A DNA stretch of 64,000 bases from Bacillota bacterium (GTDB lineage Bacteria; Bacillota; Clostridia; Lachnospirales; CAG-274), in contig JAFYGI010000024.1 in NCBI GenBank assembly GCA_017543265.1, positions 1 through 64,000 on the forward strand. The letters are read 5' to 3'. The translations under genes were made by a program, and so were the position numbers. The notes below the pieces were generated by a model. It searched no databases and had not been told where the DNA came from. It was given only the letters and a program-made list of their open reading frames with translations. Below are positions 17,437 through 24,664 of this stretch, one piece after another; the first letter of the stretch is position 1; each line of letters starts with the position of its first letter.

Positions 17437-18513
17437 ATGAAAAAAACCACAGCCGTATTGACCGCCGTATTTGCGGCAGTTTTCGCATCCGCCGTGCAGG
17501 CCGCCGATATCAGCATCACCGTTGACGGTGCACCGCTTAAGACCGATGTCCCCGCACAGATAGTTGACGGCAGAACATTTGTGCCCATGCGCAGCATTTT
17601 TGAGGCGCTCGGTGCAAAGATAGACTGGGATGCCCAAACCAAAAGCGTTACCGCCACAAAAGATGATAACACTATCGTCATGCAGATAAACAGCAGTACA
17701 TTTTCTTTAAACGGCAGTCAAAAGGCGCTTGATGTGCCCGCCTTTATACAGGACGGCAGGACGCTTGTGCCCCTGCGTGCCGTAAGCGAGAGCCTTGACT
17801 GCGCAGTCGAGTGGAACAGCGAAACAAAGACAGTCGGGATAGATACCGCCAAGGCCTCATCGTCAAGCTTTAGCGACACAGATGTAATTGATTTTCTTTC
17901 GGCCGAGGACATTGCTCCCGCGCCAATTTCAAGCGCCGGTCTTAACGAGGCGCAGGCGCTTATGCACGAGGAGGGCCGCTATAATTTTGAGCAGAGTGTA
18001 ATGCCGCAGGCACTTTTTAACGACGACGGCACGCTTGCAGGCCTTATCAAAAACGACCCCCACGCCTTTGGCGAAAAAATAGACGAGCTGTGGAACAAGT
18101 CCGTAAATCAAGTGATAGCTGATTATATGATCAACTCCGACGAAACATTTGTTATTTCGTCCGAGGAGGATCTCGACAAGTATTTAAAGCTTTTCCAGAG
18201 CAACTGCTATTTGTATGGCAGCGACAACATAGGTTTTTCTATGACAAAAAGCAGCGACAAATACTATACCCTGCTTGAAATGGCTCCCGACGATTACCTC
18301 ACCGCCTGCAACTATATACTTATAACCTATGCCGACGGCGAGGGCTTTAAATATTACACACTTGAAAAATCGCTTGACGGCATCTATCTTGTATGCAATG
18401 TGACCGCCAACGGACACAGCAGTGGGAACGCGCTTGAGACCCCCGACAAGCGTATGTTTTTGGAAACCGTTATAAACGGCGGCTTTGTCCCGACCGCAAG
18501 CCTTACATATTAA
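17437..18513 (+). CDS. Secreted stalk-domain (copper amine oxidase N-like) protein
   Basis: 358 aa. Signal peptide MKKTTAVLTAVFAAVFASA, cleavage probably after VQA. Two stalk modules follow: PAQIVDGRTFVPMRSIFEAL at about 33-52 with WDAQTKSVTAT, then PAFIQDGRTLVPLRAVSESL at about 99-118 with WNSETKTVGI. The rest, about 220 residues, is not recognised and may be the functional part. Exported to the envelope. No metal-oxidase activity is implied by the domain name. Same domain type as the genes at 7486 and 38998. Confidence 0.8.
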   Translation: MKKTTAVLTAVFAAVFASAVQAADISITVDGAPLKTDVPAQIVDGRTFVPMRSIFEALGAKIDWDAQTKSVTATKDDNTIVMQINSSTFSLNGSQKALDVPAFIQDGRTLVPLRAVSESLDCAVEWNSETKTVGIDTAKASSSSFSDTDVIDFLSAEDIAPAPISSAGLNEAQALMHEEGRYNFEQSVMPQALFNDDGTLAGLIKNDPHAFGEKIDELWNKSVNQVIADYMINSDETFVISSEEDLDKYLKLFQSNCYLYGSDNIGFSMTKSSDKYYTLLEMAPDDYLTACNYILITYADGEGFKYYTLEKSLDGIYLVCNVTANGHSSGNALETPDKRMFLETVINGGFVPTASLTY

Positions 18514-18519
18514 GTCCCG

Positions 18520-18556
18520 AAACGAAACGGTCATTTTTTATGGCTGTTTCGTTTTT
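18520..18556 (+). terminator. Terminator of the 17437 gene
   Basis: AAACGAAAC / GTTTCGTTT stem with T run; the stem can extend by partly paired bases into the loop. Confidence 0.75.
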
Positions 18557-18581
18557 ATTTTTAAAAATTTTCAAAAAACGC

Positions 18582-18610
18582 TTGACAAAATCGCTTTGAT
18601 ACTGTATACT
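18582..18610 (+). promoter_or_regulatory. Promoter of the tRNA cluster
   Basis: TTGACA, 17-nt spacer, TATACT; near-consensus, 14 nt before tRNA-Asp. Confidence 0.85.
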
Positions 18611-18624
18611 AACTATTGTCGCAT

Positions 18625-18698
18625 GGCTCGGTAGCTCAGCTGGTTAGAGCGCTGGCCTGTCACGCCAGAGGTCGAGGGTTCGAGCCCCTTCCGAGTCG
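18625..18698 (+). tRNA. tRNA-Asp (GTC)
   Basis: Acceptor GGCTCGG pairs with CCGAGTC (one G-U), discriminator G. Anticodon arm CTGGC-CTGTCAC-GCCAG gives GTC at 18659-18661. T arm GAGGG/CCCCT region and GGTTCGAG loop are normal. CCA is not encoded. Confidence 0.97.
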
Positions 18699-18750
18699 CT
18701 TTTTTTAAGCCTGCGGCAGCAGACTGAATATGATTAAGTCCGCGCAATAT

Positions 18751-18823
18751 GGGAGCATAGCTCAGCTGGGAGAGCATCTGCCTTACAAGCAGAGGGTCAT
18801 AGGTTCGAGCCCTATTGTTCCCA
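18751..18823 (+). tRNA. tRNA-Val (TAC)
   Basis: Acceptor GGGAGCA / TGTTCCC with one G-U, discriminator A. Anticodon arm CTGCC-TTACAAG-style loop with TAC; GGTTCGAGCC T loop. CCA is not encoded. Confidence 0.96.
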
Positions 18824-18831
18824 TTTTTTGT

Positions 18832-18915
18832 GCCCGAGTGGCGGAATTGGCAGACGCACAGGACTTAAAATCCTGCGATGGCGACATCGTACCGGTTCAA
18901 GTCCGGTCTCGGGCA
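18832..18915 (+). tRNA. tRNA-Leu (TAA), intact copy
   Basis: Acceptor GCCCGAG / CTCGGGC, discriminator A. Anticodon stem CAGGA / TCCTG with anticodon TAA at 18866-18868. Class II variable arm CGATG-gcga-CATCG. T arm ACCGG-TTCAAGT-CCGGT. This is the parent sequence of the two derived elements downstream. Confidence 0.97.
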
Positions 18916-18922
18916 TTGAAAA

Positions 18923-18951
18923 GCATCTTGAATTATCAAGGTGCTTTTTTT
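18923..18951 (+). terminator. Terminator of the tRNA cluster
   Basis: GCATCTTG / CAAGGTGC with loop AATTAT and a T7 run. The same terminator recurs after the first derived element (19139-19166), and a close variant precedes the second copy of the 136-bp repeat (21729-21756). Confidence 0.9.
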
Positions 18952-18973
18952 GCGTAATTCTCCCATTTTTTGT

Positions 18974-19131
18974 GCCCGAGTGGCGGAATTGACAGCCGCA
19001 CAGACCCTTATTCGTTCTCCGCTTCGCTGCGAACTCAGTCGCTTCGCTTAAATCCTGCGATGGCGACATCGTACCCCAGGGGAATTTGCGCAGCAAAAAC
19101 CCGATGCCGCGTTCAAGTCCGGTCTCGGGCA
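18974..19131 (+). other. tRNA-Leu-derived element 1 with two structured insertions
   Basis: The ends match tRNA-Leu exactly: GCCCGAGTGGCGGAATTG at the 5' end and GTTCAAGTCCGGT plus CTCGGGCA at the 3' end. The variable arm CGATGGCGACATCGT is also identical. About 44 nt are inserted in the anticodon arm after CACAG (about 19004-19047) and about 34 nt in the 5' strand of the T arm (about 19077-19110). Each insertion folds: GTTC / GAAC (19014-17, 19031-34), and GGG plus TTTGC-gca-GCAAA plus CCC (19079-19102). The D loop lost the universal GG (TTGACAG for TTGGCAG), so this copy is unlikely to be a normal tRNA. It is followed by the tRNA terminator. Confidence 0.8.
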
Positions 19132-19138
19132 TTGAAAA

Positions 19139-19166
19139 GCATCTTGAATTATCAAGGTGCTTTTTT
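19139..19166 (+). terminator. Copy of the tRNA terminator after element 1
   Basis: GCATCTTG / CAAGGTGC with T run, identical in stem and loop to 18923-18944. It runs straight into the 136-bp repeat. Confidence 0.85.
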
Positions 19167-19288
19167 ATTTCCCGACACCGCTAATCCTTGCCTCACCTTT
19201 AGCGCAGCGATTGGGGGAGGCTCACGCCCGGTGGGCTCCGCCCGTGAGGGGGAACCAAACGCAGTTTGGTGGAGGGGGTTCTTTGCAA
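19153..19288 (+). repeat. 136-bp dispersed repeat, copy a
   Basis: Matches 21743-21878 over 136 bp with only a handful of differences and no indel. It contains hairpins TCACG / CGTGA around a G/C-rich centre and ACCAAAC-gca-GTTTGGT. The 5' end is the descending arm of the terminator. No ORF or transposase is present; a non-autonomous repeat or REP-like element is the best description. Confidence 0.85.
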
Positions 19289-19296
19289 TTTTTTGT

Positions 19297-19453
19297 GCCC
19301 GAGTGGCGGAATTGGCAGACGCACAGACCCTTATTCGTACTCCGCTTTGCTGCGTACTCAGGCGCTTCGCTTAAATCCTGCGATGGCGCTTCGTACCCAA
19401 GGGGAATTGCCGCAGGCAAACCCCGATGCCAAGTTCAAGTCCGGTCTCGGGCA
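19297..19453 (+). other. tRNA-Leu-derived element 2 with two structured insertions
   Basis: Same plan as element 1, with insertions at the same two sites (about 19327-19370 and 19397-19432). The D arm is identical to the intact tRNA-Leu. Insertion hairpins are GTAC / GTAC (19337-40, 19354-57) and GGGG, TTGCC-gca-GGCAA, CCCC (19401-19424). Both differ from element 1 by paired changes that keep pairing. The variable arm is changed to CGATGGCGCTTCGT. No terminator follows. Reading frames across these elements are noise from tRNA sequence. Confidence 0.8.
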
Positions 19454-19719
19454 TTGGAAGGGGCCGTCGCGTTAAGACATACCCACAAACAAGAAAACAC
19501 GAGGAAAACCAAAAACCGAAACTCAATTTTTCCTCCTTTCTTTTGCTCATAATATCAAAAAATATTTCAATAAAGCGAAAGATGAAAGACTGAAAACAGA
19601 ATTGTTTGAAAAAGAAATTGCTTAAAAAGCATAGTATAATCGCGAAAGCAAGCAGGATATAGCTATGCTTTATTAATTGCGCTCAAAAATAAGAAGAATC
19701 TTACGAATACTGCCCGAAT
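19454..19719. other. Gap with no recognisable feature
   Basis: No ORF with a ribosome binding site, no tRNA and no clear repeat seen. A/T content rises to the right. Confidence 0.5.
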
Positions 19720-19767
19720 TGAAAAAGCTGCCGCAAATAGCATTGAAATTTTGCTACTTGCGACAGC
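19720..19767 (-). terminator. Terminator of the SLH-protein gene
   Basis: A 15-nt stem (19753-19767 against 19727-19741) with one mismatch and one wobble, then TTTTT in minus-strand RNA, 12 nt past the stop. Confidence 0.8.
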
Positions 19768-19778
19768 CCCGAAATATA

Positions 19779-21593
19779 TTACATCATATCGCTGCGTTTG
19801 AATATTCTTAAAGATATTGCGATAGCCTGCTCCCTTGTTGCTATGGCATAGCCCGATGCGGCCTGTTCGTCCGTTATGGCCTTTGGCGCAAAGTGCGTAT
19901 CGTCAATGCCCTTTACTATGCCCAAATTTGACATAAAGTATACGGAATCCCTTGCAAAATCGGAGATATCGGCATCATCGGCGAATTTTTTGGAAACGCC
20001 GCCCGATGTCATAAGATAATCGGCATCCGTTGCTATCGTCCATTCGGGGAAACGGTATTTCTTTATTGCCCTGCAAAGCATGGTAACAAGCTGTTCCCTG
20101 TTTATGCTTGTGTACGGTGCAAAAGTGGTCTCGCTTGTGCCTACCGCTATGCCCGCGCCGTATGCTTTTTGAATATCCACATAGTTTTCAACACCCGACA
20201 TATCGTTAAACGGCAGTGCGGCGCCGCCCGGCGCTTTGCTGCCCGACAGCTCCTCGTACAGTGTTACCGCTATGGATGCAAACTCCGCGCGGCTTACGTT
20301 TTCTCGAAGGTCCTTGTCTATAAGCACATCGGGGATAAGGCCCTTTTCGTAAGCCTCCTGCATTTCCTTCTGCGCCCATTCGGAACTTGTCTGTGTAAAC
20401 GGTACGGTCTGCGGCCTTGTATTGCTGCCGCCGCCCGAAACGGGGGTGGGGGTTTCGGTTTGGGTAACTTTTTGGGTCACTTTTTCCGTTGCCTTTTCGG
20501 TCACTTTTTGCGTGGTGGTTTCCGTCGGCTTTTCGGTAGTGGGCTTAACGCTTTCCGCAACGGCGCTTACCACCGTAAGCGAAAGACCGTCAAAGTAACC
20601 GTCGTTATCGTTGCCCACATGCCTTACGGAACGAAGGATAACTCTTGCGGTAACCGCACCTTGGGGTATATTTTTGGTCAGCTCGTAATAGTTCCATGCA
20701 TTGCCTTTGGTACGCTCTACCGAGTAGGTCCCGAGGTCATTGCCGCCTGCGCCCAGATATTGCAGCTGCAAAATGGATTCGTCCGTTTGGTTGGGATCGT
20801 TGTCGCCGCCCAAATAGCCGCTTAATTTAAGTGCGCTGCCCGAATACTGCGAAATATTTACATCCTGATAAAGTTCCGCCTCGGAGCTTACGCCTGCAAA
20901 GAAGTAATAACCGCCGTCATAGGGGTCCCAATAATTGTTTGCGGACCATGTTCCGGTCTTGTCCGTCCAATAGTTGATGCCGTCCTCTGCGCTTGGGTTT
21001 TTTAACAGATTATTGCTGTCGGTCTTTACGGGATCGGTGGTAACGGGCGGGGTCTCGGCCTGCGGAGCCTCCGCCGTAAGCGACAGTTTGTCAAAATAGC
21101 CGTCGTTATCGCTGCCCACATGGCGTATCGCGTGTAAGATCACTCTTGCGGTAACGGCGTTTTGCGGGATGCTTGTTGAAATTTCGTAATATTTCCAATC
21201 GTTGCCGTTTGTGCGTTTTACCGAGTAGTCGCCGATATCATTGCCGCCCGAGCCTAAAAATTGAAGCTCCAGTATGGATTCGTCGGTTTGACTTGGATCG
21301 TTGTCGCCGCCCAGATAAGCGCCGAGCGTTAATTTGCCGCCCGAATAATCCGAGATATCGACGTCCTGATACAGTTTGGCCTCCGCGTTGGCGCCCGCAA
21401 AGAAGTAGTAGCCGCCGTCATAGGGCGTCCAATAATCACTTGCCTTCCAAGTGCCGTTTTCGTCCACCCAACCGCTTACACCGTTTTCCGCGCCCGGGTT
21501 TACAAGCAGATTGCCGCTTGCGGCAGATACGGGGATGGATAAGGCCAGAACGGCCGCAGCCGAAGCAAGGATGGTTTTAAATGTTTTCTTCAT
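19779..21593 (-). CDS. S-layer-anchored protein with duplicated N-terminal modules
   Basis: 604 aa. Start set at ATG 21593 by the signal peptide MKKTFKTILASAAAVLALSI (cleaved near VSA-A). An open frame extends upstream to 21716 but lacks a ribosome binding site. Two similar modules of about 150 residues follow, each with N-LL-NP(G/S)AE, Y(W)xPYDGGYYFFAG, YLGGDNDP and ARVIL motifs; such modules resemble carbohydrate-binding beta-sandwiches (F-box-associated or CBM-like). A Thr/Lys/Glu/Val linker with TEK/TQK repeats (about 350-385) leads to three SLH repeats ending the protein. I infer a wall-anchored binding protein. The two modules are a recent tandem duplication judging by identity. Confidence 0.85.
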   Translation of the reverse strand: MKKTFKTILASAAAVLALSIPVSAASGNLLVNPGAENGVSGWVDENGTWKASDYWTPYDGGYYFFAGANAEAKLYQDVDISDYSGGKLTLGAYLGGDNDPSQTDESILELQFLGSGGNDIGDYSVKRTNGNDWKYYEISTSIPQNAVTARVILHAIRHVGSDNDGYFDKLSLTAEAPQAETPPVTTDPVKTDSNNLLKNPSAEDGINYWTDKTGTWSANNYWDPYDGGYYFFAGVSSEAELYQDVNISQYSGSALKLSGYLGGDNDPNQTDESILQLQYLGAGGNDLGTYSVERTKGNAWNYYELTKNIPQGAVTARVILRSVRHVGNDNDGYFDGLSLTVVSAVAESVKPTTEKPTETTTQKVTEKATEKVTQKVTQTETPTPVSGGGSNTRPQTVPFTQTSSEWAQKEMQEAYEKGLIPDVLIDKDLRENVSRAEFASIAVTLYEELSGSKAPGGAALPFNDMSGVENYVDIQKAYGAGIAVGTSETTFAPYTSINREQLVTMLCRAIKKYRFPEWTIATDADYLMTSGGVSKKFADDADISDFARDSVYFMSNLGIVKGIDDTHFAPKAITDEQAASGYAIATREQAIAISLRIFKRSDMM

Positions 21594-21639
21594 AAAATCG
21601 CCTCTTTTCTTGTTTTTTGTCCGATATGTTATATGTTTA

Positions 21640-21668
21640 ATTATAAAATATTTTGCGCATAAAAGCAA
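21640..21668 (-). promoter_or_regulatory. Promoter of the SLH-protein gene
   Basis: TTGCTT (21668-21663), 17 nt, TATAAT (21645-21640) on the minus strand, about 45 nt before the ATG. Confidence 0.65.
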
Positions 21669-21742
21669 TAACAAAATATAAACATCTGCCGTTTTTGACA
21701 TAAAGCGCGGCGGCACAAATAAAAAGCAGCATCTTGTTTTTA

Positions 21743-21878
21743 CAAGGTGCTTTTTTATTTCCCGGCACCGCTAATCCTTGCCTCCCCTTTAGCGCAGCGA
21801 TCAGGGGAGGCTCACGCCCGGTGGGCTCCGCCCGTGAGGGGGAACCAAACGCAGTTCGGTGGAGGGGTTTCTTTGCAA
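21743..21878 (+). repeat. 136-bp dispersed repeat, copy b
   Basis: Near-identical to copy a. Its left flank is again a GCATCTTG / CAAGGTGC terminator (21729-21750) though no plus-strand gene precedes it, so the terminator travels with the repeat. In this copy the first hairpin is perfect: GCCTCCCC / GGGGAGGC. Confidence 0.85.
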
Positions 21879-22388
21879 CTTAAATAATTCGCAAACGGAA
21901 GCTATTCTTTTATAAACGCTCGCTCGGTTCGTTTTTTATGCGGATGATCATTTAATCTAAGTTAGTAACTAAACACGCTCGGTTAGCCCGAACTAATCGA
22001 AACCCCAGAATTCGTGAATAGTAACTAAACGTCAACAAATAAGCAACAGGCAAAAACGCGGATGTTTCTTCGTTGGGCATATGCAGCGCAGCGGATAGCA
22101 GCCCATAAGAAAATTATCCGCGGGGCTTGCCAATAGAAAAGAGCTTTCGCCTATGATAAAGCAACATATTCAACTTATAAGCAAGTAATTCAAAATGCAG
22201 CTAAATCTCACTTACGCACTATACGACCACGAAAAAAGCCCATCTCTTTAACGCTACAGCCCCGCCCTTTTTATTTTTTCCGTATTTACTGAACCTTACG
22301 CAAGCGAACACCCGTCACAGACAAACCCACAGCTGTAAAACAAAATATACCCCATAAATCGCCCACCATAATTATCCCCTTTTTTTAC
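21879..22388. other. 500-bp gap with degenerate sequence
   Basis: No gene seen. A 12-bp direct repeat TAGTAACTAAAC occurs at 21963 and 22019. Nothing else supports a mobile element here. Confidence 0.5.
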
Positions 22389-22417
22389 TTGTATCGCGTT
22401 ATAATTTATGATAAAAT
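22389..22417 (+). promoter_or_regulatory. Promoter of the five-gene operon
   Basis: TTGTAT, 17 nt, TAAAAT, about 30 nt before the first ATG. Confidence 0.55.
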
Positions 22418-22448
22418 AAAAATATACCAAACGAAAAGAGTGATGTAT

Positions 22449-22727
22449 ATGAACGACATAAACGATATGTTGGGAAAGCTGCGTATTCTTGCCTTACAGG
22501 ACGGCGAGCTGCGCAAAAAACTTATCGCCACGCAGCAGGCAAAGGAGCCCATGGAGGACTTTTGCCGCATAGCGGGCGAGCACGGCTGCCCTATTGATAT
22601 GGGAGAGCTGCTGGTGCTTAACGAAAGGCTTTGGGGCGAGATGCTCAAAAGCTCCAACGGCGGGGCGACCTTCCCCATCGAGGATTGGGCGGATGCTTAC
22701 GAGATGTTTATTATGGGTCTTTTATGA
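22449..22727 (+). CDS. Small Nif11-like protein
   Basis: 92 aa. The pattern MLGKLRILALQDGELRKKL, then a spacer and FCRIAGEHGCPIDMGEL resembles Nif11 domains (helix, D..L..KL, helix, iA...G..i...eL), which serve as leaders of some RiPP precursors. There is no GG/GA cleavage motif and no core-like tail, and no RiPP enzyme is nearby, so a stand-alone Nif11-like protein is more likely. AAGAGTG precedes the chosen ATG; an ATG two codons upstream is possible. First gene of an operon with gaps of 24, 12, 11 and 4 nt. Resemblance is by eye only. Confidence 0.6.
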   Translation: MNDINDMLGKLRILALQDGELRKKLIATQQAKEPMEDFCRIAGEHGCPIDMGELLVLNERLWGEMLKSSNGGATFPIEDWADAYEMFIMGLL

Positions 22728-22751
22728 CCGATTTAAAAAGGGGTGTTTTTT

Positions 22752-23381
22752 ATGAGGAATTTTGTTATCACGATAGCACGCGGCTACGGCAGCGGCGGAC
22801 ATGAGATAGGCGTAAAGCTCGGTGAAGTGCTTGGCATACCCTGCTACGAAAAGCAGATACTTGACATGGCCAGCGAATTCAGCGGCATAAACAAAGACCT
22901 GTTTTTACAGGCAGACGAGAAATTATCATTCGGCAAGATAACGGCTGCGTTTAAGGGAATGCCCCGTACTACCATGGTAGAGCCCAACTGCCGCGATTTT
23001 GTATCGGACGAGAACATATTCAATATACAGGCGCACATAATACGCGAGCTTGCGGAGCATCAATCCTGCGTAATAGTCGGCAAATGCGGCAGCTATATCC
23101 TGCGCAATTTCGACAATGTGGTAAGCGTATATATAGAAGCGCCGCGCGAAAACTGCGTTGCATCCACCATAGAAAAGCTGGGCGTTACCGAGGCCGAGGC
23201 ACACCGTATCATTACAAAGACCGACCGTACACGCGCACTTTACTATGAATATTTCTGCGAGGGCGGCGACTGGATGCTTCCCACCAACTACGACATGACC
23301 CTTAACACGGGCAGGATACCCAAAAGCCACTGTGTTGAGATAATATGCGACTATGTAAACTATAAATTCGGCAGCAAATAA
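22752..23381 (+). CDS. Cytidylate kinase-like family protein
   Basis: 209 aa. FVITIARGYGSGGHEIGVKL near the start is the P-loop variant seen in cytidylate-kinase-like proteins of Clostridia (cf. ISR..GSGG..I). The internal VIVGKCGSYIL and ETDRTRALYYEYF-like region (TKTDRTRALYYEYFCEG) fit the same family. True CMP kinase has a different NMP-binding insert, so the substrate is unknown. GGGGTG precedes ATG 22752; a GTG three codons upstream is in frame. Second in the operon. Confidence 0.75.
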   Translation: MRNFVITIARGYGSGGHEIGVKLGEVLGIPCYEKQILDMASEFSGINKDLFLQADEKLSFGKITAAFKGMPRTTMVEPNCRDFVSDENIFNIQAHIIRELAEHQSCVIVGKCGSYILRNFDNVVSVYIEAPRENCVASTIEKLGVTEAEAHRIITKTDRTRALYYEYFCEGGDWMLPTNYDMTLNTGRIPKSHCVEIICDYVNYKFGSK

Positions 23382-23393
23382 GGAGGAAATAAT

Positions 23394-24653
23394 ATGAAAA
23401 GGTTTATTGCGGCGGCTTTAAGCGCCCTTATAATGTTATCTGCATCGGGCTGTACCAAGCTGGAGCAGGAGCATTTTGACAAAAGCATCAACCTGAACAA
23501 AAAAGGCACGGCCCTGTTTGAGACGGAAATGACCTGCACCATAGACCACGATGCGCTTTTTGCCGGTACCGTGGAAACAGCAAAAAAGCTTTATGAAGCG
23601 GATGAGATAGACGACGAGGATATCCTTGACTCCTCCGATTATTTAAACGATATGCGTATGTTCCTTGACGAGAACAAAAAATACGTTCTGACCCTGTCCT
23701 CCGTCGGTATTGCCGACTTTGACAAAAACTATTCGGACAGCACCGTTTATGCGGGCATGAACGGGCTTACGCTGAACTGCGGCAAGCAGTACGACCGCGG
23801 TGACACGGTGTATTACGACAAGCGCTTTGCCTATACGGTGGGCGCACTTGCCAAGCTTTCGCAGGGCGGTGATTTTGACGAGCTTAACGAGTATTTTATC
23901 AAGCTTGACGAGCTTTTCGGCGACAAAAAGTATATCTGTTTTTCCGCCAACGGTTTAGATATGCGTGATATCGGCCTTGTTTACTACGAAAAGGAAAAGC
24001 AGCTTTTAAAGAGCTTTAACTCGGGCTGTGTAACAAAAATACCTAACGGCACGCGCTTTGAGCTTTCAGGCAAGGATTTTTCGGGTGTCAGCAAAAAATT
24101 TGCCGACTGTATAAAGAAAAACAGCAAGGATACCGCCGATTTTATAAACGACTATCTTGCCACCACCATTGCCATCAATGCCGCAATGACAGGCGAGGAA
24201 ACGTCCGAGCTTGCCGCCATGGCGGATATGTTTAAAATTTCGCCCGCTGATATCGCGGAGGCGGCAGACAGCTATAAGGAGGCCCTTGGTTCTCCCGGAT
24301 ACAAGGCATTTATCGACAGCTTTGATATAAAGCTGGTAAACGATATAACACAAACAGGTGACACGGAGACCGCAAAAACCTGTATAACCGTCAGCGCGGG
24401 CGGAAATACCGCGGTGGATATAAGCGGTATGCAGACCATTGAAAAGACCAAAAAGGCCGAGTTTGAGCAGATAGACACAAACAGCTGTGTTGACTATGCC
24501 GAGTTTGCAAAGCTTTTCTCGGAGCCGTATGACTATGATTATGATTACGATTACGACTACGGTACGGACGAAGATAACGAGGATCCCGACAGCTTTGAAG
24601 ACTACGAGGACGACAGCTATTTCGACGCAATCATCGAGGATAACACTTTATAA
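23394..24653 (+). CDS. Lipoprotein of unknown function with acidic DY-rich tail
   Basis: 419 aa. Signal MKRFIAAALSALIMLSASGC gives a lipobox with Cys20, so it is anchored on the outer face of the membrane. The middle is not recognised. The C-terminus has a run of five Asp-Tyr dipeptides near 380-390 followed by about 30 residues dominated by Asp and Glu; such tails could bind calcium or cations. AAGGAGG precedes the ATG. Third in the operon. Confidence 0.8.
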   Translation: MKRFIAAALSALIMLSASGCTKLEQEHFDKSINLNKKGTALFETEMTCTIDHDALFAGTVETAKKLYEADEIDDEDILDSSDYLNDMRMFLDENKKYVLTLSSVGIADFDKNYSDSTVYAGMNGLTLNCGKQYDRGDTVYYDKRFAYTVGALAKLSQGGDFDELNEYFIKLDELFGDKKYICFSANGLDMRDIGLVYYEKEKQLLKSFNSGCVTKIPNGTRFELSGKDFSGVSKKFADCIKKNSKDTADFINDYLATTIAINAAMTGEETSELAAMADMFKISPADIAEAADSYKEALGSPGYKAFIDSFDIKLVNDITQTGDTETAKTCITVSAGGNTAVDISGMQTIEKTKKAEFEQIDTNSCVDYAEFAKLFSEPYDYDYDYDYDYGTDEDNEDPDSFEDYEDDSYFDAIIEDNTL

Positions 24654-24664
24654 AAGGAGTAACG

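Noticed and set aside
18974..19131. Group I intron in tRNA-Leu(TAA), as in cyanobacteria
   Set aside because: The insertion is only about 44 nt, lies in the 5' part of the anticodon arm and lacks group I core elements; a second insertion in the T arm does not fit.
18730..19552. Several open frames across the tRNA region
   Set aside because: They are translations of tRNA, terminator and repeat sequence; none has a ribosome binding site.
21963..22030. 12-bp direct repeat as target-site duplication of an insertion
   Set aside because: Only 44 nt lie between the copies, there are no terminal inverted repeats and no transposase.
22449..22727. RiPP precursor gene
   Set aside because: Nif11-like pattern but no cleavage motif, no core peptide and no modifying enzyme nearby.
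24530..24565. Short tandem repeat resembling a microsatellite or CRISPR-like pattern
   Set aside because: It encodes Asp-Tyr dipeptides in the lipoprotein tail; no spacers exist. No CRISPR array was found in the window.
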